The notes: generated by a model from the sequence alone, not told the origin. Numbered from the stretch's first letter, positions 1 through 7,288 are shown. The stretch: 22,530 nt of DNA from Aalborgiella sp043740415 (GCA_043740415.1 JAYUCJ010000198.1:1-22530); one strand, 5' to 3'. Numbers and translations are program-made.

Positions 1-1
1 G

Positions 2-913
2 GCCCACCAGCATGCAGCCGAGCCGATGCTCGCCCGCACGCACGGCCAGACGGCCAGCCCGACCACGGTGGGCAAAGAGATCGCCAACGTCGTCAGCCGC
101 TTGGCCATCGCACGCGAAAAAATCGCCGCGATTCCCCTGATGGCCAAAATGAACGGCGCCGTCGGCAACTACAACGCGCACCTGTCCGCCTGGCCCGAAT
201 TTGACTGGCCGGCTTTCAGCCGCCGTGTGATTGAAAACCCCGAGCCGTTTGGTCTTGGTTTGAGTTTTCAAACCTACACGATTCAAATTGAGCCGCATGA
301 CTACATGGCCGAGCTGTTTGATGCGGTGGCCCGCACCAACACCATCTTGATCGACTTTGCGCGCGACATCTGGGGCTACGTCAGCGTCGGCTACTTCAAG
401 CAGCGCCTCAAACCCGGTGAAATTGGTTCCAGCACCATGCCGCACAAAGTCAATCCGATTGATTTTGAGAACGCCGAAGGCAATCTGGGTCTGGCAAATG
501 CATTGCTGCGTCACCTGAGCGAAAAGCTGCCGATCTCCCGCATGCAGCGTGATTTGACCGACTCCACCGTGCTGCGCAACATGGGCGTGGCGCTGGGTTA
601 TGCGGCGCTGGCGTACAGCTCGCTGATGGTCGGTTTGAACAAGCTGGAACTGAACGAGCAAGCCCTGGCCGACGATTTGGACAGCGCGTGGGAAGTGCTG
701 GCCGAGCCGATCCAGACCGTGATGCGCCGCTACAGCGTGCCCGAAGCCTACGAAAAACTCAAAGCCGCCACCCGTGGCAACACCGTGACCAAGGAAGATT
801 TGCACACGCTGATCAACGCCTTGGAAATCCCAGAAGCCGAAAAAACCCGCCTGCTGGCCATGACACCGGGCAGCTACGTGGGTAAAGCGGCGGAATTGGC
901 AAAACGGGTCTAA
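2..913 (+). CDS. purB: Adenylosuccinate lyase, C-terminal two thirds (5' end outside window)
   Basis: This cytosolic enzyme of purine synthesis splits SAICAR to AICAR and adenylosuccinate to AMP, releasing fumarate. The frame is open from base 2 and ends in TAA. About 303 residues remain, and by comparison with the 456-residue E. coli enzyme roughly 150 N-terminal residues are missing. Visible family motifs are LARTHGQTASPTTVGKE, which carries a catalytic histidine; NGAVGNYNAH; the superfamily signature GSSTMPHKVNPIDFE with the mobile catalytic serine loop; and the C-terminal EVLAEPIQTVMRRY block. The sequence tracks E. coli PurB closely to the end, including AMTPGSYVG, so this is the ordinary long-type proteobacterial enzyme. 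No clear terminator follows. A copy of the dispersed element (941-1000) lies directly downstream. Confidence 0.97.
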   Translation, partial: AHQHAAEPMLARTHGQTASPTTVGKEIANVVSRLAIAREKIAAIPLMAKMNGAVGNYNAHLSAWPEFDWPAFSRRVIENPEPFGLGLSFQTYTIQIEPHDYMAELFDAVARTNTILIDFARDIWGYVSVGYFKQRLKPGEIGSSTMPHKVNPIDFENAEGNLGLANALLRHLSEKLPISRMQRDLTDSTVLRNMGVALGYAALAYSSLMVGLNKLELNEQALADDLDSAWEVLAEPIQTVMRRYSVPEAYEKLKAATRGNTVTKEDLHTLINALEIPEAEKTRLLAMTPGSYVGKAAELAKRV

Positions 914-940
914 AAAGCGTTTATATCTTACTTTTTATGT

Positions 941-1000
941 GCAAAATATGCTTCTAGCCGGCGTATTTATTACCTAAAGTGCTATTAAAAATATAGCATT
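941..1000 (-). repeat. Dispersed short palindromic element, copy 1 (intergenic)
   Basis: Read on the minus strand this begins TGCTAT, then seven bases, then ATAGC (a 5-bp hairpin). It continues 17 bases later into ATACGCCGGCTAGAAGCAT. It shares the near-identical block AATAAATACGCCGGCTAGA with the copy at 7114-7175. It sits between purB and yaeQ, so here it interrupts no gene. It could act as a weak hairpin at the purB 3' end, but no T-tract follows the stem. Confidence 0.85.
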
Positions 1001-1055
1001 TACAATTACCACTATAACTACAACTGCGGTTGAACTCATTTTCCAACATCCACTT

Positions 1056-1616
1056 ATGGCCATCAAATCCACCATTTTCAAGGCCCATTTGTCGATTGCG
1101 GACATTGACCACGCCTACTACGCCGACCACCAGTTCACTCTCGCCCGCCACCCCAGCGAGACCGACGAGCGCATGATGATTCGGCTGGTTGCGATGGCTT
1201 TGCAAGCGCACCAGCTGCAAACCGTGTGCGGCGGCGATGGCACACTGGCGTTTGGCGCAGGTTTGTCGAATCCTGATGAACCTGACGTCTGGCTGCGCGA
1301 CTTCACGCAGGCGACGCGGCTGTGGATTGAGGTCGGCGCACCCGAAGAAAAGCCGATTTTGCGCGCCTGCGGCAAGGCGGACGTGGCGATGGTGTATTGC
1401 TTCAACCACGCCGCCGAGATCTGGTGGAAAGCCATGGAAAACAAGGTCAGTCGCGCTAAAAACCTGCAAGTCTGGCGCGTCCCCACCCTGCAATCGCAAG
1501 AACTGGCGAAACTCGCCACCCGCAGCATGCAACTGCAGGCGACGATCCAGGAAGGCGCACTGATGATGAGCGATGGCGCGAACACGGTGGATGTGGAGTG
1601 CGTGCGTTGGCAGTAG
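1056..1616 (+). CDS. yaeQ: YaeQ family protein
   Basis: This is a 186-residue soluble protein of the YaeQ family, whose fold belongs to the PD-(D/E)XK nuclease-like superfamily. The cellular role is unsettled. Family landmarks seen are the start MAIKSTIFKAHLSIADID, LARHPSETDERMM, the stretch EPDVWLRDF then LWIEVGAPEEKPILRA, and the end region MQLQATIQEGALMMSD. The E in LWIEVG and the downstream K are candidates for the superfamily active-site residues. The ATG at 1056 matches the family N-terminus, but no clear Shine-Dalgarno precedes it. Length is about that of E. coli YaeQ. The gene converges on the collagen-like gene, with 37 bases between the two stops. Confidence 0.93.
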   Translation: MAIKSTIFKAHLSIADIDHAYYADHQFTLARHPSETDERMMIRLVAMALQAHQLQTVCGGDGTLAFGAGLSNPDEPDVWLRDFTQATRLWIEVGAPEEKPILRACGKADVAMVYCFNHAAEIWWKAMENKVSRAKNLQVWRVPTLQSQELAKLATRSMQLQATIQEGALMMSDGANTVDVECVRWQ

Positions 1617-1653
1617 CTTAACTACTACCAGCGCTCTCGCCAGCTTCCTCGGC

Positions 1654-2424
1654 TTACTTTTTGGCCGTGTAACAGGGTTCAAATGCACCTGACCCACCAC
1701 CCAAGGCGTAACCGACACCAAAACCGTACGACGTCGTCGAGCCAGAGGCACCTACACCCACGCGGACCGACAACCGTTCAGTGATGCGCGTTGACAAACC
1801 CAAGGCAAAGCCAGTTTCACTGCCCGATCGGGCAACCCCTGCGCCCGCATAGAACATGCCGCATTCGCCCGTGGTTGGCAAGGGCATATAGCCGGTAGCC
1901 AAGGCAATGGCGGTAAGCTGGGCGGCCTTGCGGTCAACATCAGCCAATTGTGTCAAGGTGGCTGAATTGGGGGCTGAAGTGCCTGCCGGGCCAGCTGGCC
2001 CCGTGGCGCCAGTTGCGCCAGTTGCGCCAGGCGTACCGGCTGCACTTGCGGTGCCTGGCGTGCCCGCGGCTCCTGGCGTACCAGCAGCTCCATTTGTCCC
2101 ATTCGCGCCAGCTGAACCGCTTGCTCCAGTTGCTCCAGTTGCACCGGTTGCACCCGCAGGGCCCGCTGGACCCGCAGGGCCCGCTGGACCCGCTGGACCT
2201 GTGGCTCCCGTATCGCCAGTATGCCCAGGTGTCCCTGGGGTGCCTGGGGGGCCAGACGCGCCTGGAGGGCCGGGGATGCCATCACCACCAGCATAGGCAA
2301 AAGCGGTTGGCAACATCGCCCCAGTGAATAACGCCACAGCGGGCGTCACGAACGAGCCAGCGATCATCAACGAACTCAGCAACTTGCTGACGCCCGATGC
2401 AGCAGTGTGGTTTTTTGTACTCAT
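1654..2424 (-). CDS. Secreted collagen-like protein with YadA-like C-terminal region
   Basis: A 256-residue protein not assigned to a named gene. ATG at 2424 has a good Shine-Dalgarno (AGGAG, 7 bases away). Residues 1-44 look like a long signal peptide ending in PTAFA. Residues 49-150 are about 34 Gly-X-Y triplets with one break (SAA at 127-129), rich in GPA, GAT and GTP, as in bacterial collagen-like triple helices. Residues 155-242 (DVDRKAAQLTAIALATGY, then alternating Gly-rich strands such as RLSVRVGVGASGS and YGFGVGYAL) resemble the YadA-type outer-membrane anchor of trimeric autotransporters. Unlike classical anchors it does not end in an aromatic residue and continues for about 15 residues. 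Two cysteines (188 and 251) flank the Gly-rich part. A surface-exposed trimer is inferred, not shown. Confidence 0.75.
   Translation of the reverse strand: MSTKNHTAASGVSKLLSSLMIAGSFVTPAVALFTGAMLPTAFAYAGGDGIPGPPGASGPPGTPGTPGHTGDTGATGPAGPAGPAGPAGPAGATGATGATGASGSAGANGTNGAAGTPGAAGTPGTASAAGTPGATGATGATGPAGPAGTSAPNSATLTQLADVDRKAAQLTAIALATGYMPLPTTGECGMFYAGAGVARSGSETGFALGLSTRITERLSVRVGVGASGSTTSYGFGVGYALGGGSGAFEPCYTAKK
1972..2279. repeat. Collagen-coding repeat tract (9-bp periodic)
   Basis: The DNA encoding the Gly-X-Y region contains short in-frame tandem repeats, for example repeated GTTGCGCCA units near 2010-2030, GTTGCTCCA units near 2127-2150, and alternating GGGCCCGCTGGACCCGCA units near 2160-2195. 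All units are multiples of three, so copy-number slippage would change the length of the triple helix without breaking the frame. Confidence 0.8.
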
Positions 2425-2456
2425 GGTTTACTCCTATAGGTTGATCAATCTTTGTA

Positions 2457-2498
2457 ACATTTTAAAATGTATACTTAAGAAGTAAATTGGCACTTAAG
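2457..2498 (-). promoter_or_regulatory. Candidate operator/promoter region of the collagen-like gene
   Basis: A perfect 14-bp palindrome ACATTTTAAAATGT (2457-2470) lies 33 bases upstream of the start codon. Immediately beyond it are two copies of ACTTAAG (2473-2479 and 2492-2498), 19 bases apart, roughly two helical turns. Such spaced repeats suit a regulator bound on one DNA face. No regulator is identified and no clear -35/-10 pair could be fixed. Confidence 0.35.
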
Positions 2499-2681
2499 TT
2501 GCAACATTTGTAGTAATTTTGCTACCGTAATTGGCAAAGATCAATACCCAACACAGAGGTAATATTCACATTATTGATGCGTAGAAATTGCTCCTAAAAA
2601 GATAGCAAAATACGATTTATCAAAGGGCATAACAAGCGTCGCGAGCCCATTTAAGCCACATTCAAGATGTACCAATTTGCA

Positions 2682-2707
2682 TTACATTTATATATTTTGA
2701 AATGTAA
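2682..2707. promoter_or_regulatory. Inverted repeat TTACATTT-N10-AAATGTAA
   Basis: Perfect 8-bp arms are separated by 10 bases. The half-site ACATTT/AAATGT is the same as in the 14-bp palindrome at 2457-2470, so both may be bound by one factor. The spacer is AT-only apart from one G. No T-tract follows, so it is not an obvious terminator for the DUF3717 gene upstream. Confidence 0.35.
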
Positions 2708-2812
2708 CCACAGCAACTAAGTGTAATTTTGATTGCGGACCAGCTTGGATTTCGATTAGCAGCGGCATCTTCTACTGGCGGACAAACAGTCCTCTAACAG
2801 TGAAAATCGCGC

Positions 2813-3226
2813 CTACTTACCCTCCGCCGCCCGCTCCGCATAGGTGTTGAAGCGCCAAGAAGTGCTCTCCAACGTGATGCGGTGCCAGGTGTCGCGTTTT
2901 TCTACGGGCGTCATACCCGGCCAGTGCTGCACTTCTTCAAAAGTGCGGCCGCAGCCTTTGCAGTCCGCATCGCCTTGGCTGGTGGAGCAGATGGCGATGC
3001 AGGGTGTGTCGGGCGTGGTGTCGTACCAGGCCAGCCACGCGGCCATGGCTTTTGGGGGGAAACCGTCTGCCGCGGCAGTGTCTTGGCGGTAGAAAACCAT
3101 CAAGGCATACACCTCCGCCAGCGCCCGCAGCTCTGGGCACAGGGTGATGCCATCAGGCGAGGGACTTTTGTCCCGCCAATAGTTGATGGCAGCTTCAATG
3201 TCGGTGATGTGTAGGACGGCTTGCAC
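2813..3226 (-). CDS. DUF3717 and DUF1289 domain protein
   Basis: A 137-residue cytosolic protein of unknown function. Residues about 5-70 match the DUF3717 type (ITDIEAAINYWRDKSP, then LCPELRALAEVYALMVF). Residues about 74-125 match DUF1289 (PCIAICSTSQGDADCKGCG, then GRTFEEVQHWPGMTPVEK). The four cysteines 76, 80, 89 and 92 are spaced C-X3-C-X8-C-X2-C, as expected for a small metal-binding motif; metal binding is inferred. The start is GTG at 3226, because no ATG occurs before the conserved domain. No good Shine-Dalgarno is visible. A second DUF1289 protein with identical cysteine spacing is encoded at 17540-17809. Confidence 0.88.
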   Translation of the reverse strand: MQAVLHITDIEAAINYWRDKSPSPDGITLCPELRALAEVYALMVFYRQDTAAADGFPPKAMAAWLAWYDTTPDTPCIAICSTSQGDADCKGCGRTFEEVQHWPGMTPVEKRDTWHRITLESTSWRFNTYAERAAEGK

Positions 3227-3349
3227 GGCTATTTTGCGTTAAATCTATCAAATATATGTATAAAAACTCAGTATTAGACGATCATAGCGCAAATTGTCAA
3301 ACCGTTCAAATGACTTCGAAAAGAAGTCTAAATCTAGTAACATAGCTGT

Positions 3350-3703
3350 ATGAAACTTATCCTCAGATGGCTACTTTTAGCCGCCGCCCTCCTCTTCGTC
3401 GCCTACGTGTACGACGGTGTGACGCTTAACGGCTACCAAGCCGCGCTGATTGCCGCTTTCGTCATCGGCTTGCTCAACACTTTCGTGAAGCCACTGTTGG
3501 TGATTTTGACACTGCCCGTCACCGTTATCACCGTCGGTTTGTTTCTCTTCGTCATCAACGCGCTGATGTTTTGGGGCGCAGCGTCGCTGTTGGACGGTTT
3601 TAACGTCACCGGCTTCAAAGCGGCGCTGATTGGCTCGGTGATTTACTCGATATTGAGCTATTTGATCAACACGGCTGTGGATAGCTTGTTTTCGAAAAAG
3701 TAA
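3350..3703 (+). CDS. Small membrane protein, phage holin family 4 / YvlD type
   Basis: A 117-residue, almost wholly hydrophobic protein with about four membrane segments: 5-22, 30-50, 55-80 and 88-108. The pattern LRWLLLAAALLFVAYVYDGV, then FVIGLLNTFVKPLLVILTLPVTVITVGLFL and the asparagine in INALMFW, is typical of the YvlD-like holin family 4. In ordinary chromosomes these are housekeeping inner-membrane proteins of unknown function rather than lysis proteins, and no phage genes are nearby. ATG at 3350 gives the usual family N-terminus. The gene converges on the M48 protease gene with only 6 bases between the stops. Confidence 0.88.
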   Translation: MKLILRWLLLAAALLFVAYVYDGVTLNGYQAALIAAFVIGLLNTFVKPLLVILTLPVTVITVGLFLFVINALMFWGAASLLDGFNVTGFKAALIGSVIYSILSYLINTAVDSLFSKK

Positions 3704-3709
3704 GAACCG

Positions 3710-5350
3710 CTATTTCGCTGCATCTTTCTCGTCTTTGATCTGTTGTTTCAGCAGCTCTTGCACCTGGCGGGTGCGAACGTCGATGATGGACTCCTCCATG
3801 TAGTCGCGCCCCGCCGAAGCCCCTGCATACCCACCTTGTCGTACAACATCTTGCGCCGCTTTGAAGCGGTCTAACGCAGCGGTGTAATCCAGCAGCGCTA
3901 CTTGCGCCTCTGCATCTGCCCGAATAGCCCGCAGCGGTTGGCCGGTTGCGTTGTAGCTGCTGGCCAAAAGCTGCCAAGCGGGTGAATCCGTTGGGTGCAC
4001 AGCCACCCAGGTTTGCAGGTTTTGCACGGCTAAAGCAGCAAGGGCAGCTTGTTTACTTGCTATTTGCACCTGCGTCTGGGCGAGCAATTCTGCTCGGCTT
4101 AGGCGGTTGCCTGCCGTTTGGGTGGGTAAAGTTGCCAGTGCAGCCGTGCTGTTATAGGTTGCCAAATACAACTCTATTGCTATTAATTTAGTAGCTTTTA
4201 AGGCAAACAAATCGCCGGATACAGCACTATTTATTCTATCTTTTTGTTCATTTGCACGTGCAAAATCACGCAGTTTGATATTAGCCAAAATAGCAGCATA
4301 CAAACTGGCCACTTGACGCGACTTGCTCAAGTTAGCGAAGCCGGTTGCTTGCGGCTCGGCCGCCCATAAGCGCAGCACATCGACGCCTGGGTCGGCGAGC
4401 ACGCGGGCGCGGGCGCCCATCATGGCGTGCTGCAAACTTGGCTCTGCTTGAGGAGAATATTTAGCGGTGTGCTGTTGAATCAACAGGCGTGATTGCATGT
4501 CACCCATGCGCTCTGTCGTCATCGGGTGGCTGCGCAGGTAGGGAAAGTTGCCGCTGTCGCTCAAGCGGGCGGATTGCTGCAGCTTCTCAAACATGCCCAC
4601 AAAGCCCTGCGGTGCGAAACCGGCAGGCTGCATCAGCCCCAGCCCGAGCCGATCGGCCTCGCGCTCCATGTCTCTTGAAAAGTTGAGTTGACCCTGAATC
4701 GCCATCGCCTGCGAGCCAGCGAGGACGGCGTTGAGCCCGTCCGTGCTTTTGCGTGCTGCCACGGCACCCAAAATCATGGCGGCAATCATCACTGGCGTTT
4801 GTCGCCCCTGCTGGGTGATGGAGCGGGAAATGTGCCGCTGGGTGACGTGGGTGAGCTCGTGCGCGAGGACGGATGCCAGCTCGTCCCGATTCGCCACCAG
4901 CCCAATCAGCCCCAAATGCACGCCAAAATAGCCGCCCGGCAGCGCAAAAGCGTTGACCGTGCGATCCCGCGCCAGCATGACGCGCCAGGCAAAGCGCTCG
5001 TCCATTTCCGCCGATATTTCGCCTTTGGCACGGGCAGCTTGCAGAAGCGACTGCCAAATGCCGTCCACATACTCGTTCAGCAGCGGGTCGTCCAAATAAT
5101 CGGGGTCGCGGTAGATTTGCTTGGCAATCGCGTCGCCCATGCGCCGCTCAGCGCCTAGGGACAAATCGCCGTCTTCGCCGACGCCCAAAAGCGGGGTGGC
5201 TTTGGCGCTGGCTGCTTTTGTAGGTTGCCCTAGCGTCAAACTGGGGCTCGCCAAACCCAATAATAACAAGACGGCGATGGCCAGCTTGTGTTTTTGAACT
5301 GACTTTTGAGTTGGATGTTGAATCAAGAGATTGTTAAAAATTGGCTTCAC
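3710..5350 (-). CDS. M48 family metalloprotease, BepA (YfgC)-like
   Basis: A zinc metalloprotease predicted to act in the periplasm. BepA relatives control quality of outer-membrane protein and LPS-transport assembly. From the GTG start at 5350 the protein has 546 residues. A signal peptide follows (KHKLAIAVLLLLGLASPSLT). The zinc site is HELTH (164-168) with the third ligand in MEREADRLG (about 228-236). NAFALPGGYFGVHLGL is typical of the family. The C-terminal half is helical and TPR-like. The frame stays open upstream to a TTG at 5434, but GTG 5350 puts the signal peptide nearer the N-terminus. A TTG at 5336 is also possible, so the start is uncertain. Residues about 372-392 are encoded by a copy of the dispersed element. 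The gene is divergent from moaC. Confidence 0.9.
   Translation of the reverse strand: MKPIFNNLLIQHPTQKSVQKHKLAIAVLLLLGLASPSLTLGQPTKAASAKATPLLGVGEDGDLSLGAERRMGDAIAKQIYRDPDYLDDPLLNEYVDGIWQSLLQAARAKGEISAEMDERFAWRVMLARDRTVNAFALPGGYFGVHLGLIGLVANRDELASVLAHELTHVTQRHISRSITQQGRQTPVMIAAMILGAVAARKSTDGLNAVLAGSQAMAIQGQLNFSRDMEREADRLGLGLMQPAGFAPQGFVGMFEKLQQSARLSDSGNFPYLRSHPMTTERMGDMQSRLLIQQHTAKYSPQAEPSLQHAMMGARARVLADPGVDVLRLWAAEPQATGFANLSKSRQVASLYAAILANIKLRDFARANEQKDRINSAVSGDLFALKATKLIAIELYLATYNSTAALATLPTQTAGNRLSRAELLAQTQVQIASKQAALAALAVQNLQTWVAVHPTDSPAWQLLASSYNATGQPLRAIRADAEAQVALLDYTAALDRFKAAQDVVRQGGYAGASAGRDYMEESIIDVRTRQVQELLKQQIKDEKDAAK
4176..4236 (+). repeat. Dispersed short palindromic element, copy 2 (inside the M48 protease gene)
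   Basis: On the plus strand it reads TGCTAT, seven bases, GTAGC, then 17 bases, then CGCCGGATACAGC, and aligns gaplessly with the other copies. It lies antisense to the protease gene, and the frame stays open through it. The encoded peptide contains VSGDLFALKATKLIAIEL, which parallels the peptide from copy 5 in the carboxylase gene. Confidence 0.8.
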
Positions 5351-5457
5351 AACCCTTATGATGACGTATACACAGCTTGGTTTCGCACCTATTCGACGAA
5401 ATATGTGCAAAGTTTGCGTGAATTTTTGTGACAAACTACTTTTCGGCGACTCAATTT

Positions 5458-6000
5458 ATGACTACCCCATCCCCACATTTGACCCATTTTGACGCCCAAG
5501 GCCAAGCCCACATGGTTGACGTCGCCGCCAAGGCCGCCACCCACCGCATCGCAGTCGCCCAAGGCCGCATCACCATGCTGCCTGCCACCTTTGCGTTGAT
5601 TGAAGCAGGAACTGCCAAAAAAGGCGACGTCTTAGGCATTGCACGGATTGCTGGCATTCAAGGCGCGAAGAAAACCAGCGATTTGATCCCGCTGTGCCAC
5701 CCGTTGGCGCTGACCCGAATTGCTATAAATTTTGAAGCAACTCAGGCAATTAATACGCCGGCTACAGACAAAAATTATTTAAAAAATACTGTTTTAGAGC
5801 AATTTCCATCCATCATTTGCACCGCCACGGTCGAAACCGTCGGCCAAACCGGCGTGGAAATGGAAGCGTTGACCGCCGTGCAGGTCGCCCTGCTCACCAT
5901 CTACGACATGTGCAAAGCCGTAGACCGTGGCATGACCATGACCGACGTGCGGGTGCTGGAGAAGCATGGGGGGAAGTCGGGGAGTTATGTGAATCCGTGA
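5458..6000 (+). CDS. moaC: Cyclic pyranopterin monophosphate synthase MoaC, with an insert
   Basis: This cytosolic enzyme of molybdenum cofactor synthesis turns the MoaA product 3',8-cyclo-GTP into cyclic pyranopterin monophosphate. Family motifs are LTHFDAQGQAHMVDV, GDVLGIARIAGIQGAKKT, DLIPLCHPL, TGVEMEALTAVQVALLTIYD, MCKAVDRGMTM and the end GGKSG. The ATG at 5458 is chosen over an upstream GTG at 5428 because the family N-terminus begins there. The protein has 180 residues against 161 in E. coli. The extra length, about 18 residues by hand alignment, lies between PLALTRIAINFE and CTATVETVGQ. It coincides with a copy of the dispersed element (5718-5804). All motifs flanking the insert are kept, so the enzyme is probably functional. 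Other moa genes are absent from the window. Confidence 0.95.
   Translation: MTTPSPHLTHFDAQGQAHMVDVAAKAATHRIAVAQGRITMLPATFALIEAGTAKKGDVLGIARIAGIQGAKKTSDLIPLCHPLALTRIAINFEATQAINTPATDKNYLKNTVLEQFPSIICTATVETVGQTGVEMEALTAVQVALLTIYDMCKAVDRGMTMTDVRVLEKHGGKSGSYVNP
5718..5804 (+). repeat. Dispersed short palindromic element, copy 3 (in frame inside moaC)
   Basis: The core (TGCTAT-N7-GAAGC, 17 bases, CGCCGGCTACAG) aligns gaplessly with the other copies. This copy is extended: it starts AATTGCT and ends AGCAATT, an inverted terminal repeat 87 bases (29 codons) apart. Copy 5 has the same kind of ends. It is in sense orientation to moaC, opposite to copies 2 and 5 relative to their genes. Local base composition is far more AT-rich than the rest of moaC. 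Confidence 0.85.
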
Positions 6001-6015
6001 AAAAATCTAGCCCAA

Positions 6016-7062
6016 TTACTCAGCATCACTCGGCATCGTTATCACCTGCGCATCCAATTGCTCAGTTAGTGACTCAATACTAGGTAGCAAACCCACCAGT
6101 TCTTTCGGCAACTCAGGCGAGGTTCTGAAAGACGACACCCCCATAGGCTTGCTCATGCCTTGCAAGGCATATTCCACAATTGTGTGCTTTTTGTTTTTGC
6201 ACAGCAGCAGGCCAATCGTCGGCGCATCGTGCGCTTTGTCGCGCACCAAGTCGTCCACCATGGCCAAGTAGCCATTGAGCTGCCCGGTGTATTCAAACTT
6301 AAAGTCCGTGTTTTTCAGCTCAATTACTACATAGCAATGCAGGCGGGTATGGTAGAAAAGCAGGTCAATAAAAAACTCTTGCCCAACCACCTCAAGCCGG
6401 TATTGGCTTCCCACAAAGGCGAAGCCCACGCCCAGTTCGATCAAAAAGTCTTTCAGGTTGTTGATCAGCGCTTTTTCGATCTGGCGCTCATTCGTCGGTT
6501 CAAGCAGACCTAAAAAATCAAAAACGTAGGGGTCTTTGATCAAATCACGCGCCAGGTCAGACTGAGGCGCTGGCAGCGTGTTGACGAAATTCGTCTGCGC
6601 TGCGCCCAACCGCAGGTGCGCTTGGCTCTCAATCTGCATCACCAAAACCGAGCGGCTCCAGCCGTTTTCAATGGTTTTTTTGATGTACCACTCGCGGGTT
6701 GGGCGGTCTTTGATTTTTTCAATCAGTGTGCAGTTGTGAAACCACGGAATTTGTCCAGCAAGCTGCTGGACAATTGCTTCGTCGTCCCAAGCCGCTGCAA
6801 AAGCCCGCATATACAGTAGGTTTGTACGAGATAAGCCACTCATATCTGAAAACTCAGCTTTAAGATCTTTGGCAAGCTGCTCGATAACCTTAGTCCCCCA
6901 GCCTTGCTCGGTCTGGCGGGCTAAAATTTCTTTTCCCAACCGCCAATACAGCAAAACAAGTTCACGATTGACCGCAAGGCTCGCTTTGACCCGAGCCGTA
7001 CGGATTTGCGTTTTAAGGCTTTCAAGCCAAGCGGCGTAGTCTGATGCTGTGAAAATAGGCAT
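6016..7062 (-). CDS. PDDEXK nuclease domain-containing protein, YhcG/DUF1016 family
   Basis: A 348-residue protein. Residues about 10-150 form the DUF1016 N-terminal helical region (VNRELVLLYWRLGKEI, then GWGTKVIEQLAKDLK and GLSRTNLLYMRAFA). Residues about 165-325 form the PD-(D/E)XK nuclease domain. The catalytic core is FFIDLLFYHTRLHCYVVIEL followed by K, giving the D...E-X-K triad, and GQLNGYLAMVDD follows as usual. These proteins are found near restriction, toxin and mobile loci, and their substrate is unproven. ATG at 7062 matches the usual N-terminus; the Shine-Dalgarno is weak (AGG only 2 bases away). It converges on moaC with 15 bases between stops. No methylase or toxin partner is adjacent, so it looks like an orphan. 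Confidence 0.92.
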   Translation of the reverse strand: MPIFTASDYAAWLESLKTQIRTARVKASLAVNRELVLLYWRLGKEILARQTEQGWGTKVIEQLAKDLKAEFSDMSGLSRTNLLYMRAFAAAWDDEAIVQQLAGQIPWFHNCTLIEKIKDRPTREWYIKKTIENGWSRSVLVMQIESQAHLRLGAAQTNFVNTLPAPQSDLARDLIKDPYVFDFLGLLEPTNERQIEKALINNLKDFLIELGVGFAFVGSQYRLEVVGQEFFIDLLFYHTRLHCYVVIELKNTDFKFEYTGQLNGYLAMVDDLVRDKAHDAPTIGLLLCKNKKHTIVEYALQGMSKPMGVSSFRTSPELPKELVGLLPSIESLTEQLDAQVITMPSDAE

Positions 7063-7113
7063 ACCTAATAATAAAGGCTTTCACCCTATTCAATATACCC
7101 GCATCAACAAATA

Positions 7114-7175
7114 TTATTGCTATTTATTTCATAGCTTCTTAGGCAATAAATACGCCGGCTAGAGGCATTTTATTA
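7114..7175 (+). repeat. Dispersed short palindromic element, copy 4 (intergenic)
   Basis: It reads TGCTAT, seven bases, ATAGC (a perfect 5-bp hairpin), 17 bases, then CGCCGGCTAGAGGCAT. It shares the block AATAAATACGCCGGCTAGA with copy 1, although that copy is about 6 kb away and in inverted orientation. It lies 52 bases upstream of the yhcG-type start codon and just left of the longer palindrome at 7199-7288. Confidence 0.88.
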
Positions 7176-7198
7176 TCTCAACTTCACACAGACGAATG

Positions 7199-7288
7199 CG
7201 TAGGTTGGGCTGACGCAGGAAGCCCAACACCAAACATCGTGTCCGATTGGGTTTTAGGATAGTGTTGGGCTTTTCAGCTCAACCTACG
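7199..7288. repeat. MITE/REP-like long palindrome
   Basis: The left arm CGTAGGTTGGGCTGA...AAGCCCAACAC (7199-7230) is complementary to the right arm GTGTTGGGCTT...TCAGCTCAACCTACG (7262-7288), with one mismatch and a 5-base length difference, around a 31-base loop. Palindromes built on GTAGGTTGGGCT are, from general knowledge, dispersed in many proteobacterial genomes. It codes for nothing visible. Confidence 0.75.

Larger units (their letters stand above)
2425..2812. other. 388-bp AT-rich intergenic region
   Basis: No credible gene was found here. The region lies downstream of the DUF3717 gene and upstream of the collagen-like gene, both on the minus strand. It holds the 5' leader of the collagen-like gene plus several palindromes listed separately, and is clearly more AT-rich than the flanking genes. 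A stretch near 2587-2606 resembles only the first hairpin of the dispersed element and is not counted as a copy. Confidence 0.7.

Noticed and set aside
1907..2296. Plus-strand open frame rich in Pro, Ala and Val.
   Set aside because: It is the mirror of the Gly-X-Y codons of the collagen-like gene on the other strand, which has a signal peptide and a Shine-Dalgarno.
2587..2642. Possible sixth copy of the dispersed element (TTGCT, then 9 bases, ATAGC).
   Set aside because: Only the first hairpin is vaguely similar; the 17-base linker and the CGCCGG block are missing.
3350..3703. Holin-like gene as a sign of a prophage.
   Set aside because: Family 4 holin-like proteins are common chromosomal membrane proteins, and no phage structural, lysis or integrase gene is nearby.
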